NCBI RefSeq assembly: GCF_014876185.1
Contig: NZ_JADALJ010000001.1
Coordinates: forward strand, 1,903,501-1,967,500
Length of the DNA: 64,000 nt
Direction of reading: 5' to 3'
Source: Rufibacter sp. LB8
GTDB lineage: Bacteria > Bacteroidota > Bacteroidia > Cytophagales > Hymenobacteraceae
Shown piece after piece: positions 18,161-26,993 of this stretch (positions are counted from its first letter, which is position 1; each line of letters begins with the position of its first letter). The notes under the pieces are model-generated. The model was not told the origin of the DNA, did no database searches, and worked only from the letters and a program-made list of their open reading frames with translations. A program made the position numbers and the translations under genes.

Positions 18161-20632
18161 ATGAAAAAGAACATTAGTGTCAACTTACAGGGCATGATCT
18201 TCCATGTGGAGGAAGACGGCTACGAGATGTTGCGCCAATACCTGGCCGCCATCAAGGCGTACTTCTCCTCTTATGAAGGGCATGAAGAGATTGTAGCCGA
18301 TATTGAGTCACGTATTGCCGAGATTTTCTTCTCCCGCCTGAACCCGGGCAAGCAGGTCATCACCCGCGAAGATGTGCAGGCTCTCATCGCACAGATGGGT
18401 ACCATCACAGACTTTGAGATGGAAGAACCTTTAGAGGCTGAATCCTACACCCACGCCACCACCCCACCTGTGGGCGCTCCGGTACCCGGCGAACAAAAAC
18501 GCCTGTACCGCGATGTGAACCGAAAAGTATTGGCTGGGGTAGCTGCTGGCATAGCCAACTATTTACAAGTAGACCCGCTCTGGATTAGATTAGCGTTTAT
18601 TCTGCTGGTGTTGGGCGTACCGTTAACGGGTGGTTTCACCTTGTTTGGCGTGGTCCTTTACATTATCTGCTGGGTGGCTTTGCCTAAAAGCGAGATTTTG
18701 CCCGAGATTTCTGCCCGCAAGCTATTCAGAGACCCGGTAGACAAGAAGCTGGGCGGCGTGGCCAGTGGTATCGCTATTTACTTCGGGACAGACGTGGCCA
18801 TCATCAGGTTGCTTTTTCTTATCTTCTTCTTCTTTGGCGTGGGTTTGCTGGCCTACATTGTGCTCTGGATAGCTGTGCCAGAGGCCAAGACCATCACGGA
18901 GCGCGTGCAGATGCAAGGCAACCCGGTCACGCTTTCCAGCATTGAGGAATCTGTGAAGAACACGCTCAACATGAAAGACGCCAATGGGCAGGAAAGTACC
19001 TTGGCGAAAGTTCTCCTTTTCCCAGTACGCCTGGTTTCCCAGATTATTCAGGTGTTGTCCAGAATGCTGAACCCTATTTTGGGCTTTGTGATCACCATGG
19101 TGCGGGTTTTCGCGGGTTTGATGCTGATGTTGGTGTCAGGAGCCTTTTTAATAGCCTTAATGGTTGGTTTGGCTACCAGTTTGGGCATTGAAGCCGGAAA
19201 TGAATTCATTCACATAGGTGATATTCCGGCCACGGCCTTCTTTAACGCCGTACCCGGTTGGTTAATCTGGGCCGCTTTCTTTGCCGGCATCATTCCGGCG
19301 CTGTTGCTCTTCTTATTGGGCATCGGGCTGTTGGCCAAACGATTCTTGCTGCGTCCGGCGGTGGGTTGGTCTATGCTAGGGGTTTGGTTGGTGGCTGTGG
19401 CTGCCTTGCTGAGCGGGATTGCGCTTACTACCCGCCACTTCCAAGAATCCGGGGAATATACAGTGGAGCAGACGTTTGCCACTTCGGCCCAAACCTTGGT
19501 CTTGAACGTGCGAGAGACGTCACATGACTACGGGCACCGCTTAGACATTAAAATGGAAGGCTACAACGGAACCGATGTAAAAGTGGTGCAAGTGTTCAAA
19601 GCCAAGGGTACCAACGAAGAAAATGCCATTGCCAACGCCCAGATGATCTCCTACAAAATGACCCAGCAGGGCGACTCGGTGATCAGGTTTGATGATGCCT
19701 TCACCTTTAAGAACAACGCCATTTTCAGAGACCAGGATTTAGACCTTAAAATCTTAATTCCTGAAGGCAAAACCCTGAAATTCTCGGCTGGCTTCGCAGA
19801 CCATTTCGCCAGTGATGTCACCAACGGCGAGTATTACGCAGATGATCTGTCCTCTAACACCTGGCAAATGAAAAACGGACGTCTGGAGTGCCTTACCTGC
19901 AGCGTGGTAGATACTACCACTGCTCCCAAAGGCTCCAACAAAGGCGTGGCTATTATGGCAGATGATGAACTCAGCATTCTGAACGATGACTACCAGGGCG
20001 TGTCTAAAATCTACAACGTGCGGGACTTCACTGAGATAGAAGCCGGCGGCGCGTACCATATCCGGGTGAAGCAGTCGTACCGCACCTCAGTGCGGGTGAC
20101 CGGCAACACCAGTGACCTGGACAAGATGACGGTGCGGGTACGGAACGGCGTGCTGCAAATAAAGCGCGAAGGCAAGCTTTTCACGTTCTGGAACAGCAAC
20201 CAACGTCCGGTTCTGATTGAGATTGAGACCCCAGACCTCACCTCCCTCAACGTTTCTGGCGCGGTGAAAGCCGAAGTCTTCGGGTTTGCCCCAGACAACT
20301 TCAGCCTAAACCAATCTGGGGCCAGCGAGGTAGCCATGGGCATAAGTACCAGCCATTTGGAACTTGACCTGAGCGGCGCTTCCAAGGTAACGCTCAAAGG
20401 CCACACTGATCACCTAGATGCCCAAGCCAGCGGCGCCAGTGACATAGTAGCCGATAAATTGACCGCCAGCCGGGCCGAGGTGGACTTGAGCGGCGCCAGC
20501 GAAGGTGTGGTAAACGTGCAGGAACACCTGCGGGCCCAAGCCAGCGGCGCCAGCAACTTGCAATACACCGGTGATGTGAAACAAGTTGACACCGACCAAT
20601 CTGGTGGCTCCAAAGTAAGCCGAAGAAAATAA
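18161..20632 (+). CDS. PspC-domain membrane protein with C-terminal head-GIN (DUF2807) domain
   Basis: 823 residues. N-terminal soluble part (1-100), two successive PspC domains (about 113-176 and 188-242; each RKVLAGVAAGIANY-type start plus membrane helix pair), further hydrophobic helices around 290-420, then a periplasmic beta-helix-like DUF2807 region. That C-terminus carries repeated SGAS/SGAV steps (e.g. NQSGASEV, DLSGASKV, QASGASDI, DLSGASEG, QASGASNL), suggesting stacked turns of a solenoid. PspC proteins act in membrane-stress responses; the head domain may sense the envelope or outer leaflet. Coupled to padR. Confidence 0.88.
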   Translation: MKKNISVNLQGMIFHVEEDGYEMLRQYLAAIKAYFSSYEGHEEIVADIESRIAEIFFSRLNPGKQVITREDVQALIAQMGTITDFEMEEPLEAESYTHATTPPVGAPVPGEQKRLYRDVNRKVLAGVAAGIANYLQVDPLWIRLAFILLVLGVPLTGGFTLFGVVLYIICWVALPKSEILPEISARKLFRDPVDKKLGGVASGIAIYFGTDVAIIRLLFLIFFFFGVGLLAYIVLWIAVPEAKTITERVQMQGNPVTLSSIEESVKNTLNMKDANGQESTLAKVLLFPVRLVSQIIQVLSRMLNPILGFVITMVRVFAGLMLMLVSGAFLIALMVGLATSLGIEAGNEFIHIGDIPATAFFNAVPGWLIWAAFFAGIIPALLLFLLGIGLLAKRFLLRPAVGWSMLGVWLVAVAALLSGIALTTRHFQESGEYTVEQTFATSAQTLVLNVRETSHDYGHRLDIKMEGYNGTDVKVVQVFKAKGTNEENAIANAQMISYKMTQQGDSVIRFDDAFTFKNNAIFRDQDLDLKILIPEGKTLKFSAGFADHFASDVTNGEYYADDLSSNTWQMKNGRLECLTCSVVDTTTAPKGSNKGVAIMADDELSILNDDYQGVSKIYNVRDFTEIEAGGAYHIRVKQSYRTSVRVTGNTSDLDKMTVRVRNGVLQIKREGKLFTFWNSNQRPVLIEIETPDLTSLNVSGAVKAEVFGFAPDNFSLNQSGASEVAMGISTSHLELDLSGASKVTLKGHTDHLDAQASGASDIVADKLTASRAEVDLSGASEGVVNVQEHLRAQASGASNLQYTGDVKQVDTDQSGGSKVSRRK

Positions 20633-20636
20633 CCAG

Positions 20637-20676
20637 CCGTTTTGGGGCTCATTTCTGAAAATGAGCCCCAAAACGG
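20637..20676. repeat. 40-bp intergenic palindrome, copy 8 (covarying)
   Basis: Arms CCGTTTTGGGGCTCATTTC and GAAAATGAGCCCCAAAACGG. The C-to-G change at arm position 8 in the left arm is matched by G-to-C in the right, keeping the pair. Starts 4 bp after the PspC stop. Confidence 0.93.
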
Positions 20677-20683
20677 AAAACAC

Positions 20684-20722
20684 AAAGGGGCTCCTTTCTT
20701 GGATTTCTTTGGAGCCCCTTTT
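20684..20722 (+). terminator. Intrinsic terminator after the padR-pspC operon
   Basis: AAAGGGGCTCC pairs with GGAGCCCCTTT; T-run follows. Confidence 0.82.
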
Positions 20723-20726
20723 GTAC

Positions 20727-20762
20727 AAGGAGGACGCGCTTCTGGCAAAGTCCTCCTTTTTT
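20727..20762 (+). terminator. Second hairpin terminator in tandem
   Basis: AAGGAGGAC pairs with GTCCTCCTT followed by TTTT, only 40 bp before the next ATG. Three hairpins in 126 bp separate the two genes; this last one could instead be an attenuator in the hydrolase leader. Confidence 0.75.
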
Positions 20763-20801
20763 ATTTCAATCCAATCTTCTCGCGCTCAACACCAACCAGC
20801 T

Positions 20802-21917
20802 ATGAAAAACCCCATCCTACGCCGCCTTTCGGTCGCGCTCAGTCTCTGTATTGCCTTTTTTATTGCGATTTCCTTTCCAGCCGAAGCTCAGAAAAACCAG
20901 GCGGCCGCAGCTAACCCTTCTGCCGCTGACCAAAGCACATTTCTGAACGAGCAACGTTTCATCACTATCAACGGCCAAGACCAGTGGGTAACTATTAAAG
21001 GAAATCCTGCCAAACCCGTTTTGCTGTTCTTGCACGGTGGGCCGGGAAGCCCTTTGACGCCGTATGCCGACCAATTGTACGGTTCCTGGGAGAAAGATTT
21101 CCTGTTGGTGCAATGGGACCAGCGCGGCGCGGGCAAAACCTTCGGAAAGAACGCTCCCAAGGAATTAACTCCAGATTTCTTAAGCGCCAACCCCTTAACC
21201 CTGGCGCAAATGACCGCAGATGGCGTAGCGCTTTCAGAATACTTGATTAAGCACCTCGGCAAAAAGAAAATCACGTTGCTGGGCACTTCCTGGGGCTCCA
21301 TCTTGGGCGTGGAAATGGCGCTTAAACGTCCGGACCTGTATTCCGCGTATGTGGGGCATTCACAGGTGGTGAACCTCTGGGCTAATTTTGAACTGGCGTA
21401 TAAGAAGGTACTGGCCCTGGCGCAACAGGCCAAAGACCAGCCAGCCATTGACCTGCTACAAACCATTGGTGCGCCACCCTACGCAGACCCCAAAAACTAT
21501 GGACAAATGCTGCGTGTGGTGAAAAGATATGAACGTAGCCGCGCCCAACCCGCCCCCGCCGCCTGGAATAAAATAGCCCCAGAATATGACAACGAGCAAG
21601 ACACCCAACACCGCTATGACGGCGATGATTACTCTTTTGTGAACCTGATTGGGGACAAAAAACTGAACCTGCCTTCTATGATAGCCGACCAGGATTTCAT
21701 GCGCACCGGCCTAAAATTCAAACTGCCTGTCTATTTTATTCAAGGCGCAGGCGACCTCACCACGGCCCCTGAGTTGACGACGGCCTATTTTAACAAACTG
21801 AAAGCGCCCAAGAAAGAATTGGTGCTGCTCCCTAATTCAGCGCATGGACATAACCAACTGGTGATTGATGCCCAACTGAAAATTTTGCAAGAAAAAGTAG
21901 TGCCTAAAGCAAAATAA
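20802..21917 (+). CDS. Secreted alpha/beta hydrolase, proline iminopeptidase-like
   Basis: 371 residues from the ATG at 20802 (MKNPILRRLSVAL...), chosen because it starts a proper signal peptide ending ISFPAEAQ; the frame upstream runs through the terminators. Oxyanion motif HGGPGSP, nucleophile elbow GTSWGS (Ser in the middle), and a late acidic/His pair (GAGDLTT, NSAHGHN) fit the S33 proline iminopeptidase family. It probably works in the periplasm. Substrate unknown. Confidence 0.88.
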   Translation: MKNPILRRLSVALSLCIAFFIAISFPAEAQKNQAAAANPSAADQSTFLNEQRFITINGQDQWVTIKGNPAKPVLLFLHGGPGSPLTPYADQLYGSWEKDFLLVQWDQRGAGKTFGKNAPKELTPDFLSANPLTLAQMTADGVALSEYLIKHLGKKKITLLGTSWGSILGVEMALKRPDLYSAYVGHSQVVNLWANFELAYKKVLALAQQAKDQPAIDLLQTIGAPPYADPKNYGQMLRVVKRYERSRAQPAPAAWNKIAPEYDNEQDTQHRYDGDDYSFVNLIGDKKLNLPSMIADQDFMRTGLKFKLPVYFIQGAGDLTTAPELTTAYFNKLKAPKKELVLLPNSAHGHNQLVIDAQLKILQEKVVPKAK

Positions 21918-22035
21918 TACGCCGCGTTTGCCTGGTATCAAGAATTTGTGTTTTGTTGTTTGTTGAGAGAATCGGGCGCTTCCTTGGTTTCCCTCCCAAT
22001 TGAGACCCCGATTTTTCTTTTCAACACTAAAGACA

Positions 22036-22083
22036 ATTCCCGTTTTCGGCTTCATTTTCAGAAATGAGCCCGAAAACGGGAAT
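22036..22083. repeat. 40-bp intergenic palindrome, copy 9
   Basis: Extended arms ATTCCCGTTTTCGGcTTCAT and complement, in the convergent gap between the hydrolase and the CCA enzyme. Confidence 0.9.
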
Positions 22084-22132
22084 TTACTTTTGCCATCCTT
22101 TTTACTCAGAAAGGCAAATCAACCATCCATTT

Positions 22133-22221
22133 TGTCATCTTGAAAAGATCTCGGTGGCCAACTAGGGAAGCATTTATTTTCTGATAGTACAGCTTGCCAC
22201 CGAGATTCTTTTAGGCTGACA
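22133..22221. repeat. Inverted-repeat element with TGTCATC...CTCGGTGGC arms
   Basis: Arms 22133-22158 and 22196-22221 are 26-bp inverted copies with a few mismatches. Core GATCTCGGTGGC / GCCACCGAGATT is exact except one position. No ORF. This plus copy 9 fill the 21918-22258 gap. The TGTCATCcTGA end resembles the solitary sequence at 53528-53562. Confidence 0.7.
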
Positions 22222-22258
22222 GAGAAGCAAAAAGGCAGGTTAATTTATGTGTAACTGC

Positions 22259-23689
22259 TTATTGTGAATCTATTGGCGTCAAACCTAATTTCTGGCCGCG
22301 CTTCAGCAAATACGCAAAGGCTTCTTCGTATTCGTTTCTGATTTCACCTTCCAGAATGGCTTCTGTAATGGCGCTTTTGAGAATACCTACTTCTTTAGAT
22401 GGCGCAAGGTTGAACGTCTGCATAATTAAATCGCCTGTGATGACCGGCTGGAAATTGCGGAGTTGGTCTTTCTCCTCCACTTCTTTCAGTTTCTGCTCCA
22501 CGCGCTCAAAATTCTGGAGGTAGCGCTTCACTTTATCATTGTTTTTGGAGGTGATATCGGCTTTGCAGAGTTGCATGAGCAGGTCAATGTCTTCGCCGGC
22601 CTCAAACAGCAATCTTCTGATAGCCGAGTCGGTCACAGTTTCTTTCACCAGCGCAATGGGCCGAAGATGGAGAAGCACCAGTTTCTGAACCTGCTTCATG
22701 TGCTCGTTGAGGGGCAACTTTAAATCAGCGAAAATCTTGGGAATCTGGCGCGCGCCGCGGTCTTCATGGCCATGGAAGGTCCAGCCTACTTTCTCGTTGT
22801 AACGCTTGGTTTCGGGCTTGGCGATGTCGTGCAAGATGGCGGCCCAGCGGAGCCAGAGGTCATTGGAGACGTCGGCCACGTTGTCTAAGACCTGCAGCGT
22901 GTGGTAGAAATTGTCTTTGTGTGAGTTCTTGTTGATGGTCTCTACGCCGTGCAGCTTCACCATCTTCGGGAAAATCAACTCCAGCAAACCGGTCTGAAAC
23001 AGCAGCTTAAACCCGTAGCTGGGCGTTTTAGACAAGATGATTTTGTTCAATTCATCCGTTATCCGCTCCTGCGACACAATCTTGATGCGCTCCTTATGCT
23101 CAGAAATGGCGTCAAACGTGTCTGGGTCAATATCGAAATCCAATTGGCTGGCAAACCTAATGGCGCGCATCATGCGGAGTGGGTCGTCTGAGAACGTGAT
23201 GCCCGGCGCCAAAGGTGTTTTGATGTTCTTTCTTTTGATATCTTTCAGGCCTTCAAACCGGTCAATAATTTGGCCATACGAGCCTTCGTTCAGGCTTAAG
23301 CCCAAAGCGTTGATGGTAAAATCCCTTCGGTTCAAATCATCTTCCAGCGTGCCTTGCTCCACTTCGGGCTTGCGGCTTTCGGCGCGATATGATTCTTTTC
23401 TGGCGCCCACAAATTCCACTTCCCAGCCGTCACTAGTCCGCAGCATGGCCGTCCCGAAGTTCTTAAACACGGCCACTTTGGGTTTGTTGGGCAACTTGCT
23501 GGCCACCAGTTGCGCCAGTTCAATGCCATTGCCAAGGCACACCACGTCAATGTCTTTGCTGGACCGATTGAGCACCAAATCCCGCACATACCCACCAATC
23601 ACGTAAGCCTCCGCGTTGAGTTCTTTGGCCGCCTGCGCCACCACGGCAAAAACAGGATGGTCTGGAAGGGAAATGTTTGGGCTAGTCAT
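22259..23689 (-). CDS. cca: CCA tRNA nucleotidyltransferase with HD domain
   Basis: Adds or repairs the 3' CCA of tRNA. 476 residues from the ATG at 23689 (MTSPNISLPDHPVF); the frame is open further upstream, but that stretch reads through repeat DNA. Nucleotidyltransferase motif GGYVRDLVLNRSSKDIDVV near residue 31, RRDFTINAL and DDPLRMMRAIRFA of class II enzymes, then an HD phosphohydrolase domain (LHDIAKPETK, GHEDRGA). HD-fused class II enzymes are common in Bacteroidota. The gene is monocistronic by context. Confidence 0.93.
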   Translation of the reverse strand: MTSPNISLPDHPVFAVVAQAAKELNAEAYVIGGYVRDLVLNRSSKDIDVVCLGNGIELAQLVASKLPNKPKVAVFKNFGTAMLRTSDGWEVEFVGARKESYRAESRKPEVEQGTLEDDLNRRDFTINALGLSLNEGSYGQIIDRFEGLKDIKRKNIKTPLAPGITFSDDPLRMMRAIRFASQLDFDIDPDTFDAISEHKERIKIVSQERITDELNKIILSKTPSYGFKLLFQTGLLELIFPKMVKLHGVETINKNSHKDNFYHTLQVLDNVADVSNDLWLRWAAILHDIAKPETKRYNEKVGWTFHGHEDRGARQIPKIFADLKLPLNEHMKQVQKLVLLHLRPIALVKETVTDSAIRRLLFEAGEDIDLLMQLCKADITSKNNDKVKRYLQNFERVEQKLKEVEEKDQLRNFQPVITGDLIMQTFNLAPSKEVGILKSAITEAILEGEIRNEYEEAFAYLLKRGQKLGLTPIDSQ

Positions 23690-23791
23690 GGGCGAGAATT
23701 CAATCAAAAAACAAGCAGCCACCTGCGTGGCGCCATTCGGCCCGCAAAGGTAGCGATTTTGAAAATTAGCCTCAGGGTAAATCAAATGAAA

Positions 23792-23825
23792 CCTCACCCC
23801 TAGTCCCTCTCCCACGGAGAGGGGA
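23792..23825. repeat. Half copy of the CCCTCTCCC repeat
   Basis: CCTCACCCCTAGTCCCTCTC followed by an inner hairpin with GGAGAGGGG. It matches one arm of the elements at 11092 and 35503, but no second arm is found nearby. Confidence 0.6.
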
Positions 23826-23836
23826 ACCTTGCCATT

Positions 23837-23876
23837 GCGTTTTAGGGCTTGTTTCTGGAAATGAAGCCGAAAACGG
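23837..23876. repeat. 40-bp intergenic palindrome, copy 10
   Basis: GCGTTTTaGGGCTTGTTTC left arm and GGAAATGAaGCCGAAAACGG right arm. Lies upstream of cca, not at a gene end. Confidence 0.85.
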
Positions 23877-23885
23877 GAATTGGTG

Positions 23886-24216
23886 GAGACACTCGTAGGA
23901 GCTGACCACACTACGAGGTCTGTGGAGCGGGCGACAATTTATAGGTTTGCCCTACCGCAAGTTTAACGCAGTGTAACTTGTGGTAATTACTAAAGCAAGT
24001 TTTCAACTTGCGCAAGCTGAAAGCTTGCCATATAGGAGCCACAAGTTACGCTGCGCTAAACTTGCGGCAGGACTGTGTACTATTCGCTTGCTTTCTACAC
24101 TACTAAGTATCATTCAGGAAAGCGCCTTCAAAACCCGGCAACAATCACACCTCTTGTAATATCATATAACCGTAGTAATCTGACCTCGTAGTGTGCGCAG
24201 CTCCTACGCGTGTCTC
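23886..24216. mobile_element. 331-bp MITE-like element with 35-bp terminal inverted repeats
   Basis: Ends 23886-23920 and 24182-24216 are inverted copies differing at only three of 35 positions (core CGTAGGAGCTG and CACTACGAGGTC). The interior has no coding frame of note and carries a three-hairpin repeat at 23955-24067. A single end-like copy lies at 53116-53150. No transposase is nearby, so mobility would have to be supplied in trans. The whole 23690-24273 gap is made of this element plus three repeat copies. Confidence 0.7.
23955..24067. repeat. Three-hairpin repeat element, copy 1
   Basis: Outer arms 23955-23984 and 24039-24067 pair (CCGCAAGTTTAaCGCagtGTAACTTGTGG with its complement). 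Inside are two adjacent 7-bp hairpins: GCAAGTT/AACTTGC (23995-24011) and GCAAGCT/AGCTTGC (24012-24028). A second copy with the same plan but different inner sequences is at 45564-45680. Confidence 0.8.
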
Positions 24217-24225
24217 TGCTTATTT

Positions 24226-24265
24226 ACGTTTTCGGCCTCGTTTTCAGAAATGAGGCCGAAAACGG
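24226..24265. repeat. 40-bp intergenic palindrome, copy 11 (covarying)
   Basis: ACGTTTTCGGCCTCGTTTT and GAAATGAGGCCGAAAACGG. GGCCTC/GAGGCC replaces GGGCTC/GAGCCC with pairing kept. 8 bp past the epimerase stop. Confidence 0.92.
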
Positions 24266-24273
24266 AAAAACCG

Positions 24274-24675
24274 CTATTCCTTTATTTCCTGGCACAATTC
24301 AACCAGCACGCCGTTGGCGGTTTTGGGGTGAATGAAGCAGACCAGTTTGTTGTCGGCGCCGCGTTTGGGGGTCTCGTTTAACAACTGAAAACCTTCGTTG
24401 CGCAGCCGTTCCATTTCGGCGTAGATGTCGGCTACTTCAAACGCAATGTGGTGGATGCCTTCGCCTTTCTTCTCAATAAACTTGGCAATGGCGCTGTTTT
24501 CTGAAGTGGATTCCAGCAGCTCAATCTTGGTGTTGCCCACATGAAAAAAAGAAGTGTTGACAGCTTCAGATTCCACTTTTTCTGCCTTGTACGGGCCTGC
24601 GCCTAACAATTTCTCAAACAACTGGTTGGCGTCTTGACAATTTCTCACGGCAATGCCGATGTGCTCTACTTTCAT
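24274..24675 (-). CDS. mce: Methylmalonyl-CoA epimerase
   Basis: Interconverts (R)- and (S)-methylmalonyl-CoA in propionate/succinate metabolism. 133 residues from the ATG at 24675 (MKVEHIGIAV). Two VOC repeats with metal ligands expected at H5, E in KIELLE, H in GIHHIAFEV and E in VLVELCQ. An upstream extension to 24771 has no support. Divergent from iscS across a 120-bp gap. Confidence 0.95.
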   Translation of the reverse strand: MKVEHIGIAVRNCQDANQLFEKLLGAGPYKAEKVESEAVNTSFFHVGNTKIELLESTSENSAIAKFIEKKGEGIHHIAFEVADIYAEMERLRNEGFQLLNETPKRGADNKLVCFIHPKTANGVLVELCQEIKE

Positions 24676-24795
24676 ACAGTATATTAAAGATATTCTAACT
24701 GGTGATTTTTGTGTATTTTTGTGCCAACAATCAAACTTATAGCCGCTGTTCGCTGTTTTTTTGATAACCAATACAAAGGAAAACTATTGACGAAG

Positions 24796-26010
24796 ATGCT
24801 GAAATTTCCGATTTATCTAGATAATAATGCCACCACGCCCATGGATCCACGGGTTTTGGAGGCGATGTTGCCCTATTTTACCAACCACTTCGGGAATGCG
24901 GCGTCCCGTAACCACCCGTTCGGTTGGGCCGCCGAGGAAGCCGTTGACTACGCCCGCGAGCAGATTGCCGCCCTTATCAACTGTGACCCCAAAGAATTGA
25001 TTTTCACTTCTGGTGCTACGGAGTCTGACAACCTTGCCATTAAAGGCGTGTTTGAGATGTACGCGTCTAAGGGCAACCACATCATCACGGCCACCACTGA
25101 GCACAAAGCCGTGTTGGACACTTGCAAGCACATTGAGAAAATTGGCGGGCAGGTAACTTACCTTGAAGTTGATGAAAAAGGCCTGATTAACCTGCAGGAA
25201 CTGGAAGCCGCCATCACTGACAAGACCATCTTGATTTCCATCATGTATGGCAATAACGAGGTAGGCGTGCTACAGTCTATCAAAGAGATTGGCGAAATTG
25301 CCAAGAAGCACGGCGTGCTCTTCTTCTCAGATGCCACGCAAGCGGTAGGTAAAATTCCGGTTGATGTAAAAGCCGATGGTATTGATTTGATGGCTTTCTC
25401 TGGTCACAAAATGTACGGTCCTAAAGGCGTTGGTGCTTTGTACGTTCGCCGCAAGAACCCAAGAGTAAAAGTAACCGCCCAAATGGACGGTGGCGGACAC
25501 GAGCGCGGCATGCGTTCTGGGACCTTGAACGTGCCCGGCATTGTGGGTTTAGGCAAAGCCTGCGAAATCTGCCGCACCGATATGGCTTCTGATACCGCCC
25601 GCATCATTGCCATGCGTGACCGTCTGGAGCGTGAATTGCTGCAAATGGAAGAGTCGTATTTGAACGGATCAAAAGAGCACCGTCTGCCGCACGTAAGCAA
25701 CATCTCTTTCAAATATGTAGAAGGTGAAGGTTTGATGATGGGTATAAAAGACCTGGCCGTTTCTTCGGGCTCTGCGTGTACGTCTGCTTCTCTGGAGCCA
25801 TCTTACGTGCTCAAGGCTATGGGCATGAGCGATGATTTGGCGCATTCTTCCCTGCGTTTCGGGTTAAGCCGCTTTACCACGGATGAAGAAGTAACCTTCG
25901 CGATTAACCACGTGAAAGAAGCAGTGACCAAACTGCGTGAACTAAGCCCGCTGTGGGAGATGTTCAAAGAAGGCATAGACCTTGACTCTGTAGAGTGGGC
26001 AGAACACTAG
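24796..26010 (+). CDS. iscS: Cysteine desulfurase IscS
   Basis: PLP enzyme that takes sulfur from cysteine for Fe-S cluster and tRNA thiolation pathways. 404 residues from the ATG at 24796 ([14 protein letters not shown]). PLP lysine in [11 protein letters not shown], His in TTEHKAV, and the mobile sulfur-accepting cysteine in [14 protein letters not shown] are intact. First gene of iscS-iscU-unknown-iscA; no iscR, hscA, hscB or fdx is seen here. A -7-like TATTTTTG at 24714-24721 may be its promoter but no matching -33 box is clear. Confidence 0.97.
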   Translation: MLKFPIYLDNNATTPMDPRVLEAMLPYFTNHFGNAASRNHPFGWAAEEAVDYAREQIAALINCDPKELIFTSGATESDNLAIKGVFEMYASKGNHIITATTEHKAVLDTCKHIEKIGGQVTYLEVDEKGLINLQELEAAITDKTILISIMYGNNEVGVLQSIKEIGEIAKKHGVLFFSDATQAVGKIPVDVKADGIDLMAFSGHKMYGPKGVGALYVRRKNPRVKVTAQMDGGGHERGMRSGTLNVPGIVGLGKACEICRTDMASDTARIIAMRDRLERELLQMEESYLNGSKEHRLPHVSNISFKYVEGEGLMMGIKDLAVSSGSACTSASLEPSYVLKAMGMSDDLAHSSLRFGLSRFTTDEEVTFAINHVKEAVTKLRELSPLWEMFKEGIDLDSVEWAEH

Positions 26011-26133
26011 AACTTAATTAAGAATGGGGAATTGAGAATTAGGAATTGTTCGTTTTAGATTCTAAATACGTATAAACTAATTACTTAACCTCAAATTCTT
26101 AATTCATAATTTTTAATTCGTAATTATAAGAAA

Positions 26134-26547
26134 ATGGCTTATTCAGATAAAGTAATTGACCATTACAGCAACCCCCGCAACGTGGGCACGCTGGACAAAT
26201 CAAAAACAAACGTGGGTACCGGTTTAGTAGGTGCCCCAGAGTGCGGTGACGTGATGCGCCTGCAGATTGAGGTAGACGGGAATCAGGTGATCACAGATGC
26301 CAAGTTTAAAACCTTCGGTTGTGGTTCGGCCATCGCGTCTTCTTCTCTGGCCACCGAGTGGTTGAAAGGCAAAACTGTTGATGAGGCCCTGGCCATTGAC
26401 AACATGGAAATTGTGGAAGAATTGGCCTTGCCGCCAGTGAAGATTCACTGCTCTGTTTTAGCCGAGGACGCCATTAAATCTGCTATCAATGACTACCGCG
26501 TGAAAAACGGAATGGAGCCATTGGTAGAAGCCAAAGCCCACCACTAA
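26134..26547 (+). CDS. iscU: Fe-S cluster scaffold protein IscU
   Basis: 137-residue scaffold on which 2Fe-2S clusters are built with sulfur from IscS. The three cluster cysteines are C37 (APECGD), C63 (FGCGSA) and C106 (KIHCSV); the conserved Asp follows C37 (CGD). The 123-bp AT-rich gap after iscS contains imperfect direct and inverted AATTCTTAATT-type runs but no clear terminator, so the four genes may still be one transcript. Confidence 0.97.
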   Translation: MAYSDKVIDHYSNPRNVGTLDKSKTNVGTGLVGAPECGDVMRLQIEVDGNQVITDAKFKTFGCGSAIASSSLATEWLKGKTVDEALAIDNMEIVEELALPPVKIHCSVLAEDAIKSAINDYRVKNGMEPLVEAKAHH

Positions 26548-26563
26548 GCACCGCTTGAGCGCA

Positions 26564-26971
26564 ATGGACGTAACCACCAATGTGCACGTAGAAAGCGCCC
26601 GCATTCAGAAGCAGATTGAAGACCATCTGGGCCTGGAGGGCAGCCAACTGCTGTTTGACTTCCGGCCCATGGAGGACCGGACGCGGCTAGACCTAATCAC
26701 GGTGAACCCGCGCCATCATCAGTCGTTCCTGTTTCATACGGTCACGGGCTATGACAAAGTAGACGCGTTGCGTAAGATGCTGGACTATGTGCGGCAGGCC
26801 CGCGACCAGCAAAGTTCCTTCACCATCCAGTGGGTGGCGCGGGGCGAACGCGAGCTGAACACGTCGTACTTCAGGGCCACTAACATGTATGACGCGCTGG
26901 ATAAATTGTATTACGGCCGAGACATCAACACCATCACGGTTTTTAGTGTGGTCTTGAACCCGGTGTCTTAA
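26564..26971 (+). CDS. Conserved protein of unknown function inside the isc operon
   Basis: 135 residues from the ATG at 26564, 16 bp after iscU; a TTG at 26555 would add three residues. No signal, no membrane segment and no cysteine at all, so it cannot hold a cluster by Cys ligands. The sequence is compact alpha/beta (LDLITVNPRHH, VARGERELNTSYFRAT, ITVFSVVLNP). Its place between iscU and iscA suggests a role in cluster assembly, for example as a partner or regulator of IscU. Family not recognised. Confidence 0.8.
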   Translation: MDVTTNVHVESARIQKQIEDHLGLEGSQLLFDFRPMEDRTRLDLITVNPRHHQSFLFHTVTGYDKVDALRKMLDYVRQARDQQSSFTIQWVARGERELNTSYFRATNMYDALDKLYYGRDINTITVFSVVLNPVS

Positions 26972-26977
26972 ATAAAG

Positions 26978-26985
26978 AAAGGAGG
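26978..26985 (+). promoter_or_regulatory. Strong Shine-Dalgarno site before iscA
   Basis: AAAGGAGG ends 8 bp before the iscA ATG at 26994. Most genes in this window lack such a site, as is usual in Bacteroidota, so this one stands out and fixes the start. Confidence 0.7.
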
Positions 26986-26993
26986 ATACGCGT

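Noticed and set aside
23690-23911. N-terminal extension of the CCA enzyme
   Set aside because: It runs through a palindrome copy and a half repeat and lacks family similarity; the ATG at 23689 gives a standard-length protein.
24680-24795. Full promoter for iscS
   Set aside because: A -7-like box exists at 24714-24721, but no -33 box at the proper distance; not enough to list separately.
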